From Flavobacteriaceae bacterium (lineage in GTDB: Bacteria; Bacteroidota; Bacteroidia; Flavobacteriales; Flavobacteriaceae), in assembly GCA_029243165.1 (NCBI GenBank), contig JAQWSN010000011.1:1-64000 (forward strand): a stretch of 64,000 nucleotides of DNA, read 5' to 3'. The position numbers and the translations under genes were made by a program. The first letter of the stretch is position 1, and every line of letters starts with the position of its first letter. The notes under the pieces were generated by a model. It saw only the letters and a program-made list of their open reading frames with translations, ran no database searches and was not told the origin of the DNA. Positions 52,109 through 61,179 of this stretch are shown one piece after another.

Positions 52109-54208
52109 TTAACTAATGAAATTCCAAATATTAGAATCGAATTTTAGTGCGGATAGTGTTCGTTTAATACACTGATGATCAGTGTCTTTCAAATTAGGAT
52201 CTTGATTGAGAATTCGCAGAGCTTGCTCACGAGCGGCTTTGAGTAAGGCTTGATCTTGAATTAAATCAGCAATTTTAAATTGAAGAATACCACTTTGCTG
52301 GGTTCCCATAATATTTCCAGGACCTCTCAATTTTAAATCAACCTCTGCAATAGCAAATCCATCATTAGTCTGTGTCATGGTTTCCATTCGAGTTTGAGCT
52401 TCAGTTGAGAGTTTAGATCCAGTCATGAGAATACAATAACTCTGATCTGCACCTCTACCCACGCGTCCACGAAGTTGATGTAACTGAGAAAGACCAAAAC
52501 GTTCTGCACTCTCAATGATCATTACTGAGGCGTTAGGAACATTGACCCCAACTTCAATCACAGTTGTTGCAACCATGATTTGTGTTTTTCCTTTGATAAA
52601 TCGATTCATTTCATAAATTTTATCCTCGGATTTCATTTGTCCGTGAACAATGCTGATTTGGTAGTTAGGAGTTGGAAAACTTCGAGAAATACTCTCATAA
52701 CCATCCATTAAATCTTTGTAATCGAGTTTAGAAGATTCTTGAATCAAAGGGTACACAATGTAAATCTGACGTCCTAAATTTATTTGTTCTTTAAGAAAAG
52801 CAAAGACTTTGAGCCTATTGGAGTCGGTACGGTGTAGCGTTTTAACTTTTTTCCTTCCGGGTGGGAGCTGATCGATAACGGACAGATCCAAATCGCCATA
52901 AACACTCATGGCTAAAGTCCTCGGAATGGGTGTTGCTGTCATGACTAAAACATGGGGAGGAAGTTCGTTTTTTTGCCACAACTTCGCTCTTTGAGCAACT
53001 CCAAAACGATGCTGTTCATCAATAATTGCCAATCCTAATTTCTTAAACTGGACGGTATCTTCTAAAACGGCGTGTGTTCCAATAAGAATATTCAGTTCGC
53101 CGTTTTCTAATCCTTGATGTATGAACTGTCTTTCTTTTTTTGTACTGCTGCCCGTCAGTAATGCAATATTGATTTTTAATTTTTCAAGCTGATTGGATAA
53201 AGATTTAAAATGCTGTTGTGCTAAAATTTCGGTTGGGGCAACTAAGCAGGTTTGGAAGTCGTTATCTACTGCAATCAACATTAGTAGCAAAGCAACAATG
53301 GTTTTTCCTGACCCTACATCTCCTTGTAGCAAGCGATTCATTTGCCTGCCTGTTCCCATGTCAAAGCGTATTTCCTTAATCACTCTTTTTTGAGCATCAG
53401 TCAAATCAAATTCGAGATGATGGTTAAAGAAATCATTGAAATTAGCTCCAACATTTTTAAAAACATGACCTTTTATTTTCTGTTTTCGCTGAACATTTTT
53501 CAAAACCAATTGCATTTGCATGTAAAAAAATTCTTCAAATTTGAGACGCATTTGAGCACGGCTTAATTGATGCTGAGAATCTGGAAAATGAATTTGTTTT
53601 AAGGCTACATCTTTTGAAATCAGTTTGTACTGACTCAGAAGTGCATGGGGTAGGGTTTCTGAAAAAGTTGCATTGTGGTTTTGGAGTAACTGAACTACCA
53701 TTTTTTGAATTACTTTTTGAGAGATTCCCTTGTTGACTAATTTTTCAGTAGAGGGATAAATCGGATAAAAAGAAATTTTTAAATTTTGTTCAAAGTTTCG
53801 TTTCAGTTCCAATTCAGGATGAGGCATGCTTGCCTTTCCCTGAAACCAATTTAAGCGACCAAAAATGACATATTCCTCATTAATTTTTAGTTGATCACGG
53901 ATCCACTGATGCCCTCTAAACCAGATTAATTCCATCTGACCCGTTCCATCTTCAAAGCGAGCGACCATTCGTTTACCTCGTTTTTGAGTGACATAAGAAA
54001 CGGATGTGATGCGTCCTTTGATTTGAATTTCTGAATTGTTTTTGGGAAGATCGTTGATGGGGTAGAAGCGGCTTCGATCGATGTATCGGTTGGGGAAAAA
54101 ATGTAAAAGATCTTGAAAAGTTTTAAGCTGTAACTCTTCTTTTAGCAAACGTGCACGTTCAGGACCTACTCCTTTTAAATAGACCAGTGCAGTTTGCATT
54201 ACATCCAT
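52109..54208 (-). CDS. recG: ATP-dependent DNA helicase RecG
   Basis: A 699-residue branch-migration helicase that remodels stalled forks and Holliday junctions. The N-terminal wedge/OB domain (about 50-160: INDLPKNNSEIQIKGRITSV) is followed by helicase domain 1 with Walker A GDVGSGKT near 295 and DEQH in IIDEQHRFG, and domain 2 with GRVGRGADQSYC. The C-terminus has the conserved DLKLRGPGNIMGTQQSG (TRG motif region). The length matches RecG. It lies 55 nt after pheT on the same strand and is divergent from the patatin gene, with no perfect promoter box (TAAATTTA only). Confidence 0.96.
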   Translation of the reverse strand: MDVMQTALVYLKGVGPERARLLKEELQLKTFQDLLHFFPNRYIDRSRFYPINDLPKNNSEIQIKGRITSVSYVTQKRGKRMVARFEDGTGQMELIWFRGHQWIRDQLKINEEYVIFGRLNWFQGKASMPHPELELKRNFEQNLKISFYPIYPSTEKLVNKGISQKVIQKMVVQLLQNHNATFSETLPHALLSQYKLISKDVALKQIHFPDSQHQLSRAQMRLKFEEFFYMQMQLVLKNVQRKQKIKGHVFKNVGANFNDFFNHHLEFDLTDAQKRVIKEIRFDMGTGRQMNRLLQGDVGSGKTIVALLLMLIAVDNDFQTCLVAPTEILAQQHFKSLSNQLEKLKINIALLTGSSTKKERQFIHQGLENGELNILIGTHAVLEDTVQFKKLGLAIIDEQHRFGVAQRAKLWQKNELPPHVLVMTATPIPRTLAMSVYGDLDLSVIDQLPPGRKKVKTLHRTDSNRLKVFAFLKEQINLGRQIYIVYPLIQESSKLDYKDLMDGYESISRSFPTPNYQISIVHGQMKSEDKIYEMNRFIKGKTQIMVATTVIEVGVNVPNASVMIIESAERFGLSQLHQLRGRVGRGADQSYCILMTGSKLSTEAQTRMETMTQTNDGFAIAEVDLKLRGPGNIMGTQQSGILQFKIADLIQDQALLKAAREQALRILNQDPNLKDTDHQCIKRTLSALKFDSNIWNFIS

Positions 54209-54274
54209 ATTATTTTTTAATTTTAGAGGGTTGACTCAATGTGTAAATTTAATTAGTAAACCTGAATATTAGAC

Positions 54275-55165
54275 ATGCGTGCATTGGTTATTTCTGGAGG
54301 GGGTAGTAAAGGAGCATTTGCTGGCGGTATTGCTCAATATTTATTGGAAGAAGAAAAGCAGTCCTACGATTTATTTTTAGGGACTTCTACGGGAAGTCTT
54401 TTAATTTCTCATTTGGCTTTGAATAAGATAGAGGAAATCAAACACGTATTTACTCATGTCAGTCAGTCCAGTATTTTTAATAATAATCCCTTTTTGATCG
54501 TCAATCGTAATGGAGTTGATCGGATAAAGATTAATCATTTTAATGTTCTCAAAAATTTTATTAGAGGGAGAAAAACATTTGGAGAGAGTTTTAACCTTCG
54601 GAAACTCATAGAGCAACAAGTCAGTTTTGAATATTTTAAAGCCTTACAAAAAAGCAATAAAATGGTAGTTGTTTGTGTCTCGAACTTGACTGCCAATAGT
54701 GTTGAGTACAAAAAACTTAAGGATTGCAATTACTCTGATTTTTTAGATTGGATTTGGATTTCTTGCAACTATGTTCCTTTCATGACATTAGCTACCAAAA
54801 ACAAATGTGAATATGCTGATGGAGGTCTGGGTTGTATCATTCCTATTGAAAAAGCGATAACCCTTGGAGCTACTCATGTAGATGCAATACTTTTAGATAC
54901 TGAGTTTCAGCAGACCCATAGAGAACACTCCAGAAATCCATTTGATGCATTGAGTACTGTTTTTGGTTTTATTTCAGACCGAATTGAGGTTCAGAACATG
55001 CATATCGGCAAACTTGTTGCCGAAGACTACAATGCTACGTTACGCATGTTTTATACCCCTAGAATTTTAACAAATAATTCTCTGGTTTTTAACCAAACTC
55101 AGATGAAGGCTTGGTGGCAAGCGGGATGGGATTACGCTAAAAATAAAAAGATTACTTCGATTTAA
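54275..55165 (+). CDS. Patatin-like phospholipase
   Basis: A 296-residue cytoplasmic lipase of the patatin/RssA type. The oxyanion loop is SGGGSKGAFAGG (residues 7-18), the nucleophile is Ser38 in GTSTGS, and the catalytic Asp is in YADGGLG (about 187-193), so the Ser-Asp dyad is complete. There is no signal peptide or POTRA/barrel domain, unlike secreted patatins of Bacteroidota. Substrate unknown; relatives hydrolyse phospholipids and lysophospholipids. The last 14 nt overlap the convergent M20 gene. Confidence 0.87.
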   Translation: MRALVISGGGSKGAFAGGIAQYLLEEEKQSYDLFLGTSTGSLLISHLALNKIEEIKHVFTHVSQSSIFNNNPFLIVNRNGVDRIKINHFNVLKNFIRGRKTFGESFNLRKLIEQQVSFEYFKALQKSNKMVVVCVSNLTANSVEYKKLKDCNYSDFLDWIWISCNYVPFMTLATKNKCEYADGGLGCIIPIEKAITLGATHVDAILLDTEFQQTHREHSRNPFDALSTVFGFISDRIEVQNMHIGKLVAEDYNATLRMFYTPRILTNNSLVFNQTQMKAWWQAGWDYAKNKKITSI

Positions 55166-56435
55166 GAAAGTCAACTGCTAAGTTAGATAGTGCTTTCACA
55201 CCTAATTTCATTCCTGCATCATCAACAATAAATGAAGGGGTATGATGAGAGGGTGCATCACTTTCATTCATATCTAAAGGAGTTCCACCAAGAAAAAAGA
55301 AAAATCCAGGGACCTCGTTTTGAAAATAAGAAAAGTCCTCTGCACCTGTAATTGCATCGATTTCATAAACATTTCCTGAACCTGCAACTCGATCTAAGGT
55401 TGGGATCATTTTTTTGGTAAGCTCTTTGTGATTGAAAGTTATGTCGGTTCCATCTTGGATATCTATTGTTGCCTCAGCACGATAGGCTTTTGCAATGGTG
55501 GGTACCATTTCTTGCAATCGTTTGCGAATTAACTCTTTCATATCACGATCTAATGTTCTGATCGTTCCAATCATTTCCAAACTTTCTGGAATAATATTAA
55601 AACGAATTCCAGAGTGAATAGAGCCTACAGAAATGACAGCCCCTTCTTTTGTGAGTTTTGATTCACGGCTTATGATGGTTTGAATACCATTAATGATTTG
55701 AGCACTTGCTACGATGGGGTCGACACTTTGCCAAGGGGTAGATCCGTGGGCTTGTTTTCCTTTTACGTTGATGACAAATCGCTGTGAAGCTGCCATCATA
55801 CCTCCTGGTTTGTATGTTATTTTTCCTACATGAGTTCCTGAATTGATATGCAATCCAAAAATTGCATCAACCTTTGGATTGTCAAGTACACCTTCTTTAA
55901 CCATGAGTTTTGCACCTCCTTCTTCACCTGGAGGGGCTCCTTCTTCCGCTGGCTGAAAGATAAACTTTACCGTACCGGGGAAATTTCTATTTTTTGAGAG
56001 TACTTCAGCAACCCCCATCAAAATAGCTACGTGGGTATCGTGTCCGCAGGCATGCATAACACCTGTGTTTTGACCATTAAAGGTAGAAGTGACTTCTGAT
56101 TTGTAGGGGAGGTTATTACGCTCGGTTACTGGCAGTGCGTCCATATCTGCGCGAAGCGCAACAACTTTACCGTCTTTCTTTCCTTTGAGTATCCCAACGA
56201 CTCCCGTATGGGCTATTCCAGTTTGAACTTCAATACCTAGTGATCTTAAATGCGTTGCAATATATTCTGCAGTTTTAAATTCTCTGTTGGAGAGTTCGGG
56301 ATTTTGGTGGATGTGATGACGCCATTCAATAACTTTGGATTCAATAGCATCAAAAGTAGTCTTGTTAAACTGAGCTTGGAGTAAACTAAAACTCATTAAA
56401 ATAAAAAGGGTGGAGGTATGTTGTAAAGTTCTCAA
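55152..56435 (-). CDS. Secreted M20 amidohydrolase
   Basis: A 427-residue metallo-amidohydrolase of the M20D type (hippurate/indole-acetyl-amino-acid hydrolase-like). Zinc ligands fit HACGHDTH (about residues 117-124), the Glu pair in QPAEEGAPPGEEGG, FGLHINSG and the C-terminal PSHHTPSF. The ligand set looks complete. The start is TTG 56435, which gives an N-terminal signal peptide (TSTLFILMSFSLLQAQ), so it is exported; the ATG at residue 14 would cut into it. Such enzymes cleave N-acyl amino acids; specificity is open. It shares 14 nt with the patatin gene end. Confidence 0.88.
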   Translation of the reverse strand: MRTLQHTSTLFILMSFSLLQAQFNKTTFDAIESKVIEWRHHIHQNPELSNREFKTAEYIATHLRSLGIEVQTGIAHTGVVGILKGKKDGKVVALRADMDALPVTERNNLPYKSEVTSTFNGQNTGVMHACGHDTHVAILMGVAEVLSKNRNFPGTVKFIFQPAEEGAPPGEEGGAKLMVKEGVLDNPKVDAIFGLHINSGTHVGKITYKPGGMMAASQRFVINVKGKQAHGSTPWQSVDPIVASAQIINGIQTIISRESKLTKEGAVISVGSIHSGIRFNIIPESLEMIGTIRTLDRDMKELIRKRLQEMVPTIAKAYRAEATIDIQDGTDITFNHKELTKKMIPTLDRVAGSGNVYEIDAITGAEDFSYFQNEVPGFFFFLGGTPLDMNESDAPSHHTPSFIVDDAGMKLGVKALSNLAVDFLKSK

Positions 56436-56520
56436 ATTGTTTTTTTGCTAAATATAGATGTTTATAATTAATTCTTGAAATTGAGGCGATAAATTAGATA
56501 ATCCCTACTTTTAGACCTTT

Positions 56521-58845
56521 ATGAAAAACGTTCCAACTACCTACCTAGATTCATTAAATGAAGCACAAAAACAACCTGTTCTTCACAAAGAAGGTCCTTT
56601 AATTGTTATTGCAGGGGCGGGATCTGGAAAAACTCGGGTGCTTACCTATCGGATTGCGCATCTTATGGCTTCAGGTGTAGATTCTTTTTCTATTTTGGCG
56701 CTTACCTTTACCAATAAGGCTGCACGTGAAATGAAAGGCAGAATTGCTGAATTGGTGGGTGACAGTGAAGCAAAAAACTTGTGGATGGGAACCTTTCATT
56801 CTGTTTTTGCTCGCATCCTGAGACATGAGGCAGATAAACTGGGCTTTCCCTCTAATTTTACGATTTACGACACCCAAGATTCGGATCGCTTAATCTCCTC
56901 CATAATAAAGGAGATGGGACTCGACAAGGATATTTACAAATACAAGCAAATCCGAAGTCGCATCTCAGCTTTTAAAAATAGTCTAATCACGGTTAAGGCT
57001 TATTTTAATGACATTGATTTGCAAGAAGCAGATGCAATGTCCAAACGTCCCGAAATGGGCGCCATTTACAAAGAATATGTAGATCGTTGTTTTAAAGCAG
57101 GAGCTATGGACTTTGACGACCTTCTTTTGCGAACCAATGAACTTCTAAACCGCCATCCAGACGTATTGGCAAAATACCAAGATCGTTTCCGGTATATTTT
57201 GGTAGATGAGTATCAAGATACAAATCATTCACAGTATTTGATTGTTAGGGCTTTGTCAGATCGTTACCAAAATATTTGTGTAGTAGGAGACGATGCTCAA
57301 AGCATTTATGCATTTAGAGGTGCAAACATTAACAACATTCTCAATTTTCAAAAAGACTATGATGATGTAGTTTTGTATCGACTTGAACAAAATTATCGGT
57401 CAACAAAAACTATTGTCAATGCTGCCAATTCGATTATCAATCACAATCAAACAAAAATAGATAAGGTCGTATGGACTTCAAATAAAGAAGGTTCGCCAAT
57501 CCAATTGAATCGTTTGACAACTGATGCAGAAGAGGGAAGGCATGTGGCCTCTAGTATTTTTGAATTTAAGATGCAAGAGCAACGAAAAAATTCTGATTTT
57601 GCAATTTTGTACCGAACCAATGCTCAGTCTAGAGCCATGGAAGATGCCCTGAGAAAAAGAGATATTCCCTATCGGATTTACGGGGGATTGTCTTTTTATC
57701 AGAGAAAGGAAATCAAAGATATTTTAGCTTATTTGAGACTTATTGTCAATCCAAAAGATGAAGAAAGTCTGAAAAGAGTGATCAATTATCCTGGAAGAGG
57801 AATCGGTCAAACAACAGTAGACAAACTAGTTGTGGGTGCCAAACAACACGGGCTTTCTCTTTTTGATACTGTAATACAAGCAAAGGAATTGGGAATCCCC
57901 CTGAATTCTGGAACGCTACTTAAATTGACCAATTTTGCAACGCTAATTCAACGTTTTCAAATTGAAAACGAAGGGTTGAATGCTTTTGAAATTGCCGATT
58001 TAGTAACCAAAAAAATTGGTTTAGTTCAGGAGTTGAAAAAGGACGCAACCCCTGAGGGCATTGCTCGTATTGAAAATGTAGAAGAATTACTAAACGGTAT
58101 GCGAGACTTTACGGAAGGTCAAAAGGAGTTGGCAGACGCTACAGGAAGTCTCACCGAATTTTTAGAGGATGTTGCTCTAGCTACAGATCTGGACAATGAT
58201 GACGATCCTAGTGCAGATCGTGTTGCCCTTATGACCATTCACTTGGCAAAGGGACTAGAGTTTCCCTATGTTTTTATTGTGGGCTTAGAAGAAGATCTTT
58301 TTCCTTCTGCGATGAGTATGAACACCCGCTCTGAATTGGAAGAAGAACGGCGTTTGTTTTATGTTGCTTTAACCCGAGCAGAAGAACGTGCCTTTTTATC
58401 TTACACTTTGTCTAGATACCGTTGGGGAAAATTAATTGATGCTGAACCCAGTCGTTTTATTGAAGAAATCGATCCACAATACTTAGATCGGATTGAACCA
58501 AAAGAGAGTTATCAGTTTAAACCTCTAATGGACACCTCGATTTTTGGAGATGAAAATCCAGTAAAAAGAAATTACAAACCGCATTCCGACAAAGAGAAAA
58601 TCATCACAACACCCACCCCTTCACAGCTAAAAAAACTTCGTAAAATAGATTCTGGAAAATCAATCCCAAGTCAAGATGAAACGATTGTATTGACTGAGGG
58701 AATGGAAGTTGAACACGCGCGATTTGGCTCAGGAGTTGTTCAGTCCATAGAAGGCAAAGGGAGTGATAAAAAAGCTGTAATTGCATTTAAAGGATTTGGA
58801 GTAAAAAACCTTCTGCTGCGTTTTGCAAAATTAAAGATCAAATAG
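56521..58845 (+). CDS. UvrD/PcrA-type DNA helicase
   Basis: A 774-residue SF1A 3'-5' helicase. Motifs: Walker A AGAGSGKTRVL at 31-41, TFTNKAAREMKGRI, Walker B DEYQDTNHSQY, QNYRSTKTI, MTIHLAKGLEFPYVF and YVALTRAEERA. The C-terminal HARFGSGVVQSIEGKG is the tudor-like tail of PcrA, which binds RNA polymerase in Gram-positive relatives. This fits a repair helicase working with UvrAB and at stalled transcription. The -7 region reads TACTTTTA (imperfect). The next gene starts 10 nt later, so both may be one transcript. PcrA or UvrD as the name is a matter of convention. Confidence 0.94.
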   Translation: MKNVPTTYLDSLNEAQKQPVLHKEGPLIVIAGAGSGKTRVLTYRIAHLMASGVDSFSILALTFTNKAAREMKGRIAELVGDSEAKNLWMGTFHSVFARILRHEADKLGFPSNFTIYDTQDSDRLISSIIKEMGLDKDIYKYKQIRSRISAFKNSLITVKAYFNDIDLQEADAMSKRPEMGAIYKEYVDRCFKAGAMDFDDLLLRTNELLNRHPDVLAKYQDRFRYILVDEYQDTNHSQYLIVRALSDRYQNICVVGDDAQSIYAFRGANINNILNFQKDYDDVVLYRLEQNYRSTKTIVNAANSIINHNQTKIDKVVWTSNKEGSPIQLNRLTTDAEEGRHVASSIFEFKMQEQRKNSDFAILYRTNAQSRAMEDALRKRDIPYRIYGGLSFYQRKEIKDILAYLRLIVNPKDEESLKRVINYPGRGIGQTTVDKLVVGAKQHGLSLFDTVIQAKELGIPLNSGTLLKLTNFATLIQRFQIENEGLNAFEIADLVTKKIGLVQELKKDATPEGIARIENVEELLNGMRDFTEGQKELADATGSLTEFLEDVALATDLDNDDDPSADRVALMTIHLAKGLEFPYVFIVGLEEDLFPSAMSMNTRSELEEERRLFYVALTRAEERAFLSYTLSRYRWGKLIDAEPSRFIEEIDPQYLDRIEPKESYQFKPLMDTSIFGDENPVKRNYKPHSDKEKIITTPTPSQLKKLRKIDSGKSIPSQDETIVLTEGMEVEHARFGSGVVQSIEGKGSDKKAVIAFKGFGVKNLLLRFAKLKIK

Positions 58846-58855
58846 CCACTTCACT

Positions 58856-59473
58856 ATGGCCGATTTTATAAATGTTTATTCTGAAACCCCCAATCCTAAA
58901 GATTTATTGCGGGTTATTAAGATCCTTAACAAGGGTGGGGTCATAATTTTCCCTACAGATACCGTTTATGGGTTGGGGTGTCTGAGCAATAATTTATCGG
59001 CCTTAGATCGTTTTGCAAAAATTAAAGGATTGAGAATAGAACAAGCACCCTTTAGTTTTTTGTTTCAGGACATTAGATCGCTTTCTAATTATGTAGCTCC
59101 AATGAATTCAAAAACGTTTAAGCTAGTCAAACGCTTGCTTCCCGGTCCTTATGCACTGATTATGAATGCTGCACAAAAATTACCAAAACCTTTTCAGAAA
59201 CGAAAAACAATAGGAGTGAGGATTTCCAACCATCCTGTTCTGCAAAGTTTATTACCCCTTTTAGAGGTGCCTCTGATCACCAGTTCTCTTCACGATCCTG
59301 ACGAGATATTGGATTACACTACAGATCCTGAAAATTTATTTGAACAATGGGAATCTAAAATTGATTTAATGCTCTCTGATGGCTATGGGAACAATATTCC
59401 ATCAACAGTATTGGATCTGAGTACTGATCCTTTTGAAATTATTCGTGAGGGTGCAGGAGAAATTCCTTTTTAA
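58856..59473 (+). CDS. YciO-type YrdC/Sua5-fold protein
   Basis: A 205-residue protein of the YrdC fold: FPTDTVYGLGC (residues 32-42) and the C-terminal PSTVLDLSTDPFEIIREGAGEI. The stretch KRKTIGVRISNHPV (about 118-131) and SLHDPDE mark the YciO branch. The KxRxxxxPL motif of TsaC, which binds the threonylcarbamoyl substrate, is changed (KGLRIEQAPFSFL), so I do not call it a proven TsaC; tRNA t6A synthesis may instead use another copy. The tsaE gene is only 3.2 kb away. It follows the UvrD/PcrA gene by 10 nt and ends 4 nt from the convergent Gfo/Idh gene. Confidence 0.82.
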   Translation: MADFINVYSETPNPKDLLRVIKILNKGGVIIFPTDTVYGLGCLSNNLSALDRFAKIKGLRIEQAPFSFLFQDIRSLSNYVAPMNSKTFKLVKRLLPGPYALIMNAAQKLPKPFQKRKTIGVRISNHPVLQSLLPLLEVPLITSSLHDPDEILDYTTDPENLFEQWESKIDLMLSDGYGNNIPSTVLDLSTDPFEIIREGAGEIPF

Positions 59474-59477
59474 AAAC

Positions 59478-60440
59478 TCAACCCATTTTATCAATAATTT
59501 GATAAGCAACTTCTAGAGCTCTTGCGCCATCTTTAAGAGAGACACGAGGGGTTTTGTTATTTTTGATGCAGTCTGAAAAATGTTCCAATTCTTCTTGAAT
59601 AGGATTGATTTTTTCTATGGCAGGATTTTCAAAATAGATTTGTTTTTTATCCCCTTCTGCGTTGGTAAGTAAAAGAGCAAGATCCTCATTGGTATCTGGG
59701 CTTACATCTTTCATCTTCACAATTTCAACCTGTTTGGTTAAGAAATCCAAAGCGATGTATGCGTTTTTTTGAAAAAAACGGGATTTACGCATTTTTTTGA
59801 GTGAAATTCTACTTGCTGTAAAATTAGCTACACAACCGTTTTCAAATTCTATCCGAGCATTGCTGATATCTGGAGTTTCACTGATAACAGACACTCCTGA
59901 GGCATGAATATTTTTAATCGGTGATTTAATGACACTTAAAACGATGTCGATATCATGAATCATCAAATCCAAAACAACAGATACGTCCGTGCCTCTTGGG
60001 TTAAACTCTGAAAGTCGGTGTGTTTCAATAAACATAGGATCTGTTAGTGAGGGCAAGACGGCTTGATATGCAGGATTAAATCGTTCAACATGCCCAACTT
60101 GACCCAACACGCCCTGGGCGTCTGCCATTGCTACAAGTTTTTGGGCTTCTTCAACTGTTTTGGATAAAGGTTTTTCAATGAATACATGTTTGTTTGCCCT
60201 TATGGCTTTTTGAGCTACATCATAATGTGATAGAGTAGGGGTAACAATATCAACGATATCAACAGCATTGATAAGCGCCTCTGGACTTTCAAAAAAGGTG
60301 TATTTATCAGAAATAACCTTGTTCACTGCCTCTGGATTGGGGTCGTAAAAACCTACCAAATCTAATTTTTTTGAGGCGTCCGCGATCTTGAGATGCGTTT
60401 TTCCCAAATGTCCAGCACCAAAAACACCTATTTTATGCAT
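59478..60440 (-). CDS. Gfo/Idh/MocA-family oxidoreductase
   Basis: A 320-residue NAD(P)-dependent oxidoreductase. The Rossmann start is KIGVFGAGHLGKTHLK (residues 3-18), then the strand VDIVDIVTPTLSHYDVA and the family signature HVFIEKPLSKTVEEAQ with the conserved EKP. The C-terminal domain follows. Sugars or sugar nucleotides are typical substrates; none is indicated. The frame is open to 60575 but the ATG at 60440 is the natural start, 17 nt after a perfect -7 box. It is divergent from pcm, and the chosen start removes the overlap between the two. Confidence 0.88.
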   Translation of the reverse strand: MHKIGVFGAGHLGKTHLKIADASKKLDLVGFYDPNPEAVNKVISDKYTFFESPEALINAVDIVDIVTPTLSHYDVAQKAIRANKHVFIEKPLSKTVEEAQKLVAMADAQGVLGQVGHVERFNPAYQAVLPSLTDPMFIETHRLSEFNPRGTDVSVVLDLMIHDIDIVLSVIKSPIKNIHASGVSVISETPDISNARIEFENGCVANFTASRISLKKMRKSRFFQKNAYIALDFLTKQVEIVKMKDVSPDTNEDLALLLTNAEGDKKQIYFENPAIEKINPIQEELEHFSDCIKNNKTPRVSLKDGARALEVAYQIIDKMG

Positions 60441-60457
60441 TGTTTGATTCTTTGACT

Positions 60458-60465
60458 CAAAAGTA
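60458..60465 (-). promoter_or_regulatory. Predicted -7 box of the Gfo/Idh gene
   Basis: Minus-strand TACTTTTG, perfect, 17 nt before the ATG. No -33 TTG at normal spacing. Confidence 0.45.
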
Positions 60466-60499
60466 CAATCAAATTCATAATATTTTAAAGAAACTAAAC

Positions 60500-60507
60500 T
60501 ATTTTTG
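60500..60507 (+). promoter_or_regulatory. Predicted -7 box of pcm
   Basis: TATTTTTG, perfect, ending 6 nt before the ATG at 60514. It contains the alternative TTG start at 60505, which is therefore unlikely. Confidence 0.45.
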
Positions 60508-60513
60508 TTCTTC

Positions 60514-61155
60514 ATGCAAGACACTACAAAACACCAAGGCTTAAGACGACAATTGATAGCTTCTTTGCGAGACAAAGGAATCCGAAATGATGCAGTGCTA
60601 AGGGCTATGGAAGCGATCCCTCGCCACCTTTTTATGGATCCTGGACTAGTGAATTTTGCTTATGAAGACAATGCCTATCCTATTGCAGCTGATCAAACAA
60701 TTTCACAGCCATACACTGTAGCCTATCAAACGGAATTATTACAATTAAAGGCTTCGGACAAAGTTCTAGAAATAGGAACAGGTTCGGGCTATCAGACAGC
60801 AGTTTTATTGCAAATCACTTCCCAAGTTTACACGGTTGAACGTCAGCAAGTTTTATTTAAAAAAACACAACATTTATTTAAAAAATTAGGGCTTCGTCCC
60901 AAAAAGCACCTTTTTGGAGACGGTTATCTAGGATACGAAAATGCAGCACCCTACCACAAAATAATTGTAACGGCAGCAGCCCCAACATTGCCTAAGGCAT
61001 TACTCAATCAACTTGAAATAGGAGGCCAGCTAATTATTCCTCTTGGGGCAAAAGAACAATTTATGATGCGATTCACTAAAACAGGTAAGAGTACTTTTGA
61101 TAAGGAAAAGTTTGGACGTTTTCGTTTTGTTCCCTTGTTGCAAAATAAAAATTAA
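60514..61155 (+). CDS. pcm: Protein-L-isoaspartate O-methyltransferase
   Basis: A 213-residue SAM methyltransferase that repairs isoaspartyl residues in aged proteins. PCMT signatures are IPRHLFMDPG, YEDNAYPIAADQTISQPYTVA (the substrate loop), motif I EIGTGSGYQTAVL and the C-terminal KIIVTAAAPTLPKALLNQL. The length matches the family. The upstream TTG at 60505 is inside the promoter box, so the ATG at 60514 is used; the mRNA would be almost leaderless. The proline dehydrogenase gene starts 24 nt after it on the same strand. Confidence 0.94.
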   Translation: MQDTTKHQGLRRQLIASLRDKGIRNDAVLRAMEAIPRHLFMDPGLVNFAYEDNAYPIAADQTISQPYTVAYQTELLQLKASDKVLEIGTGSGYQTAVLLQITSQVYTVERQQVLFKKTQHLFKKLGLRPKKHLFGDGYLGYENAAPYHKIIVTAAAPTLPKALLNQLEIGGQLIIPLGAKEQFMMRFTKTGKSTFDKEKFGRFRFVPLLQNKN

Positions 61156-61179
61156 ATACTTTGGCTAACAATTTTTTTG

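Noticed and set aside
49645-54208. pheT and recG as a functional operon
   Set aside because: Same strand and 55 nt apart but unrelated roles; no evidence beyond position.
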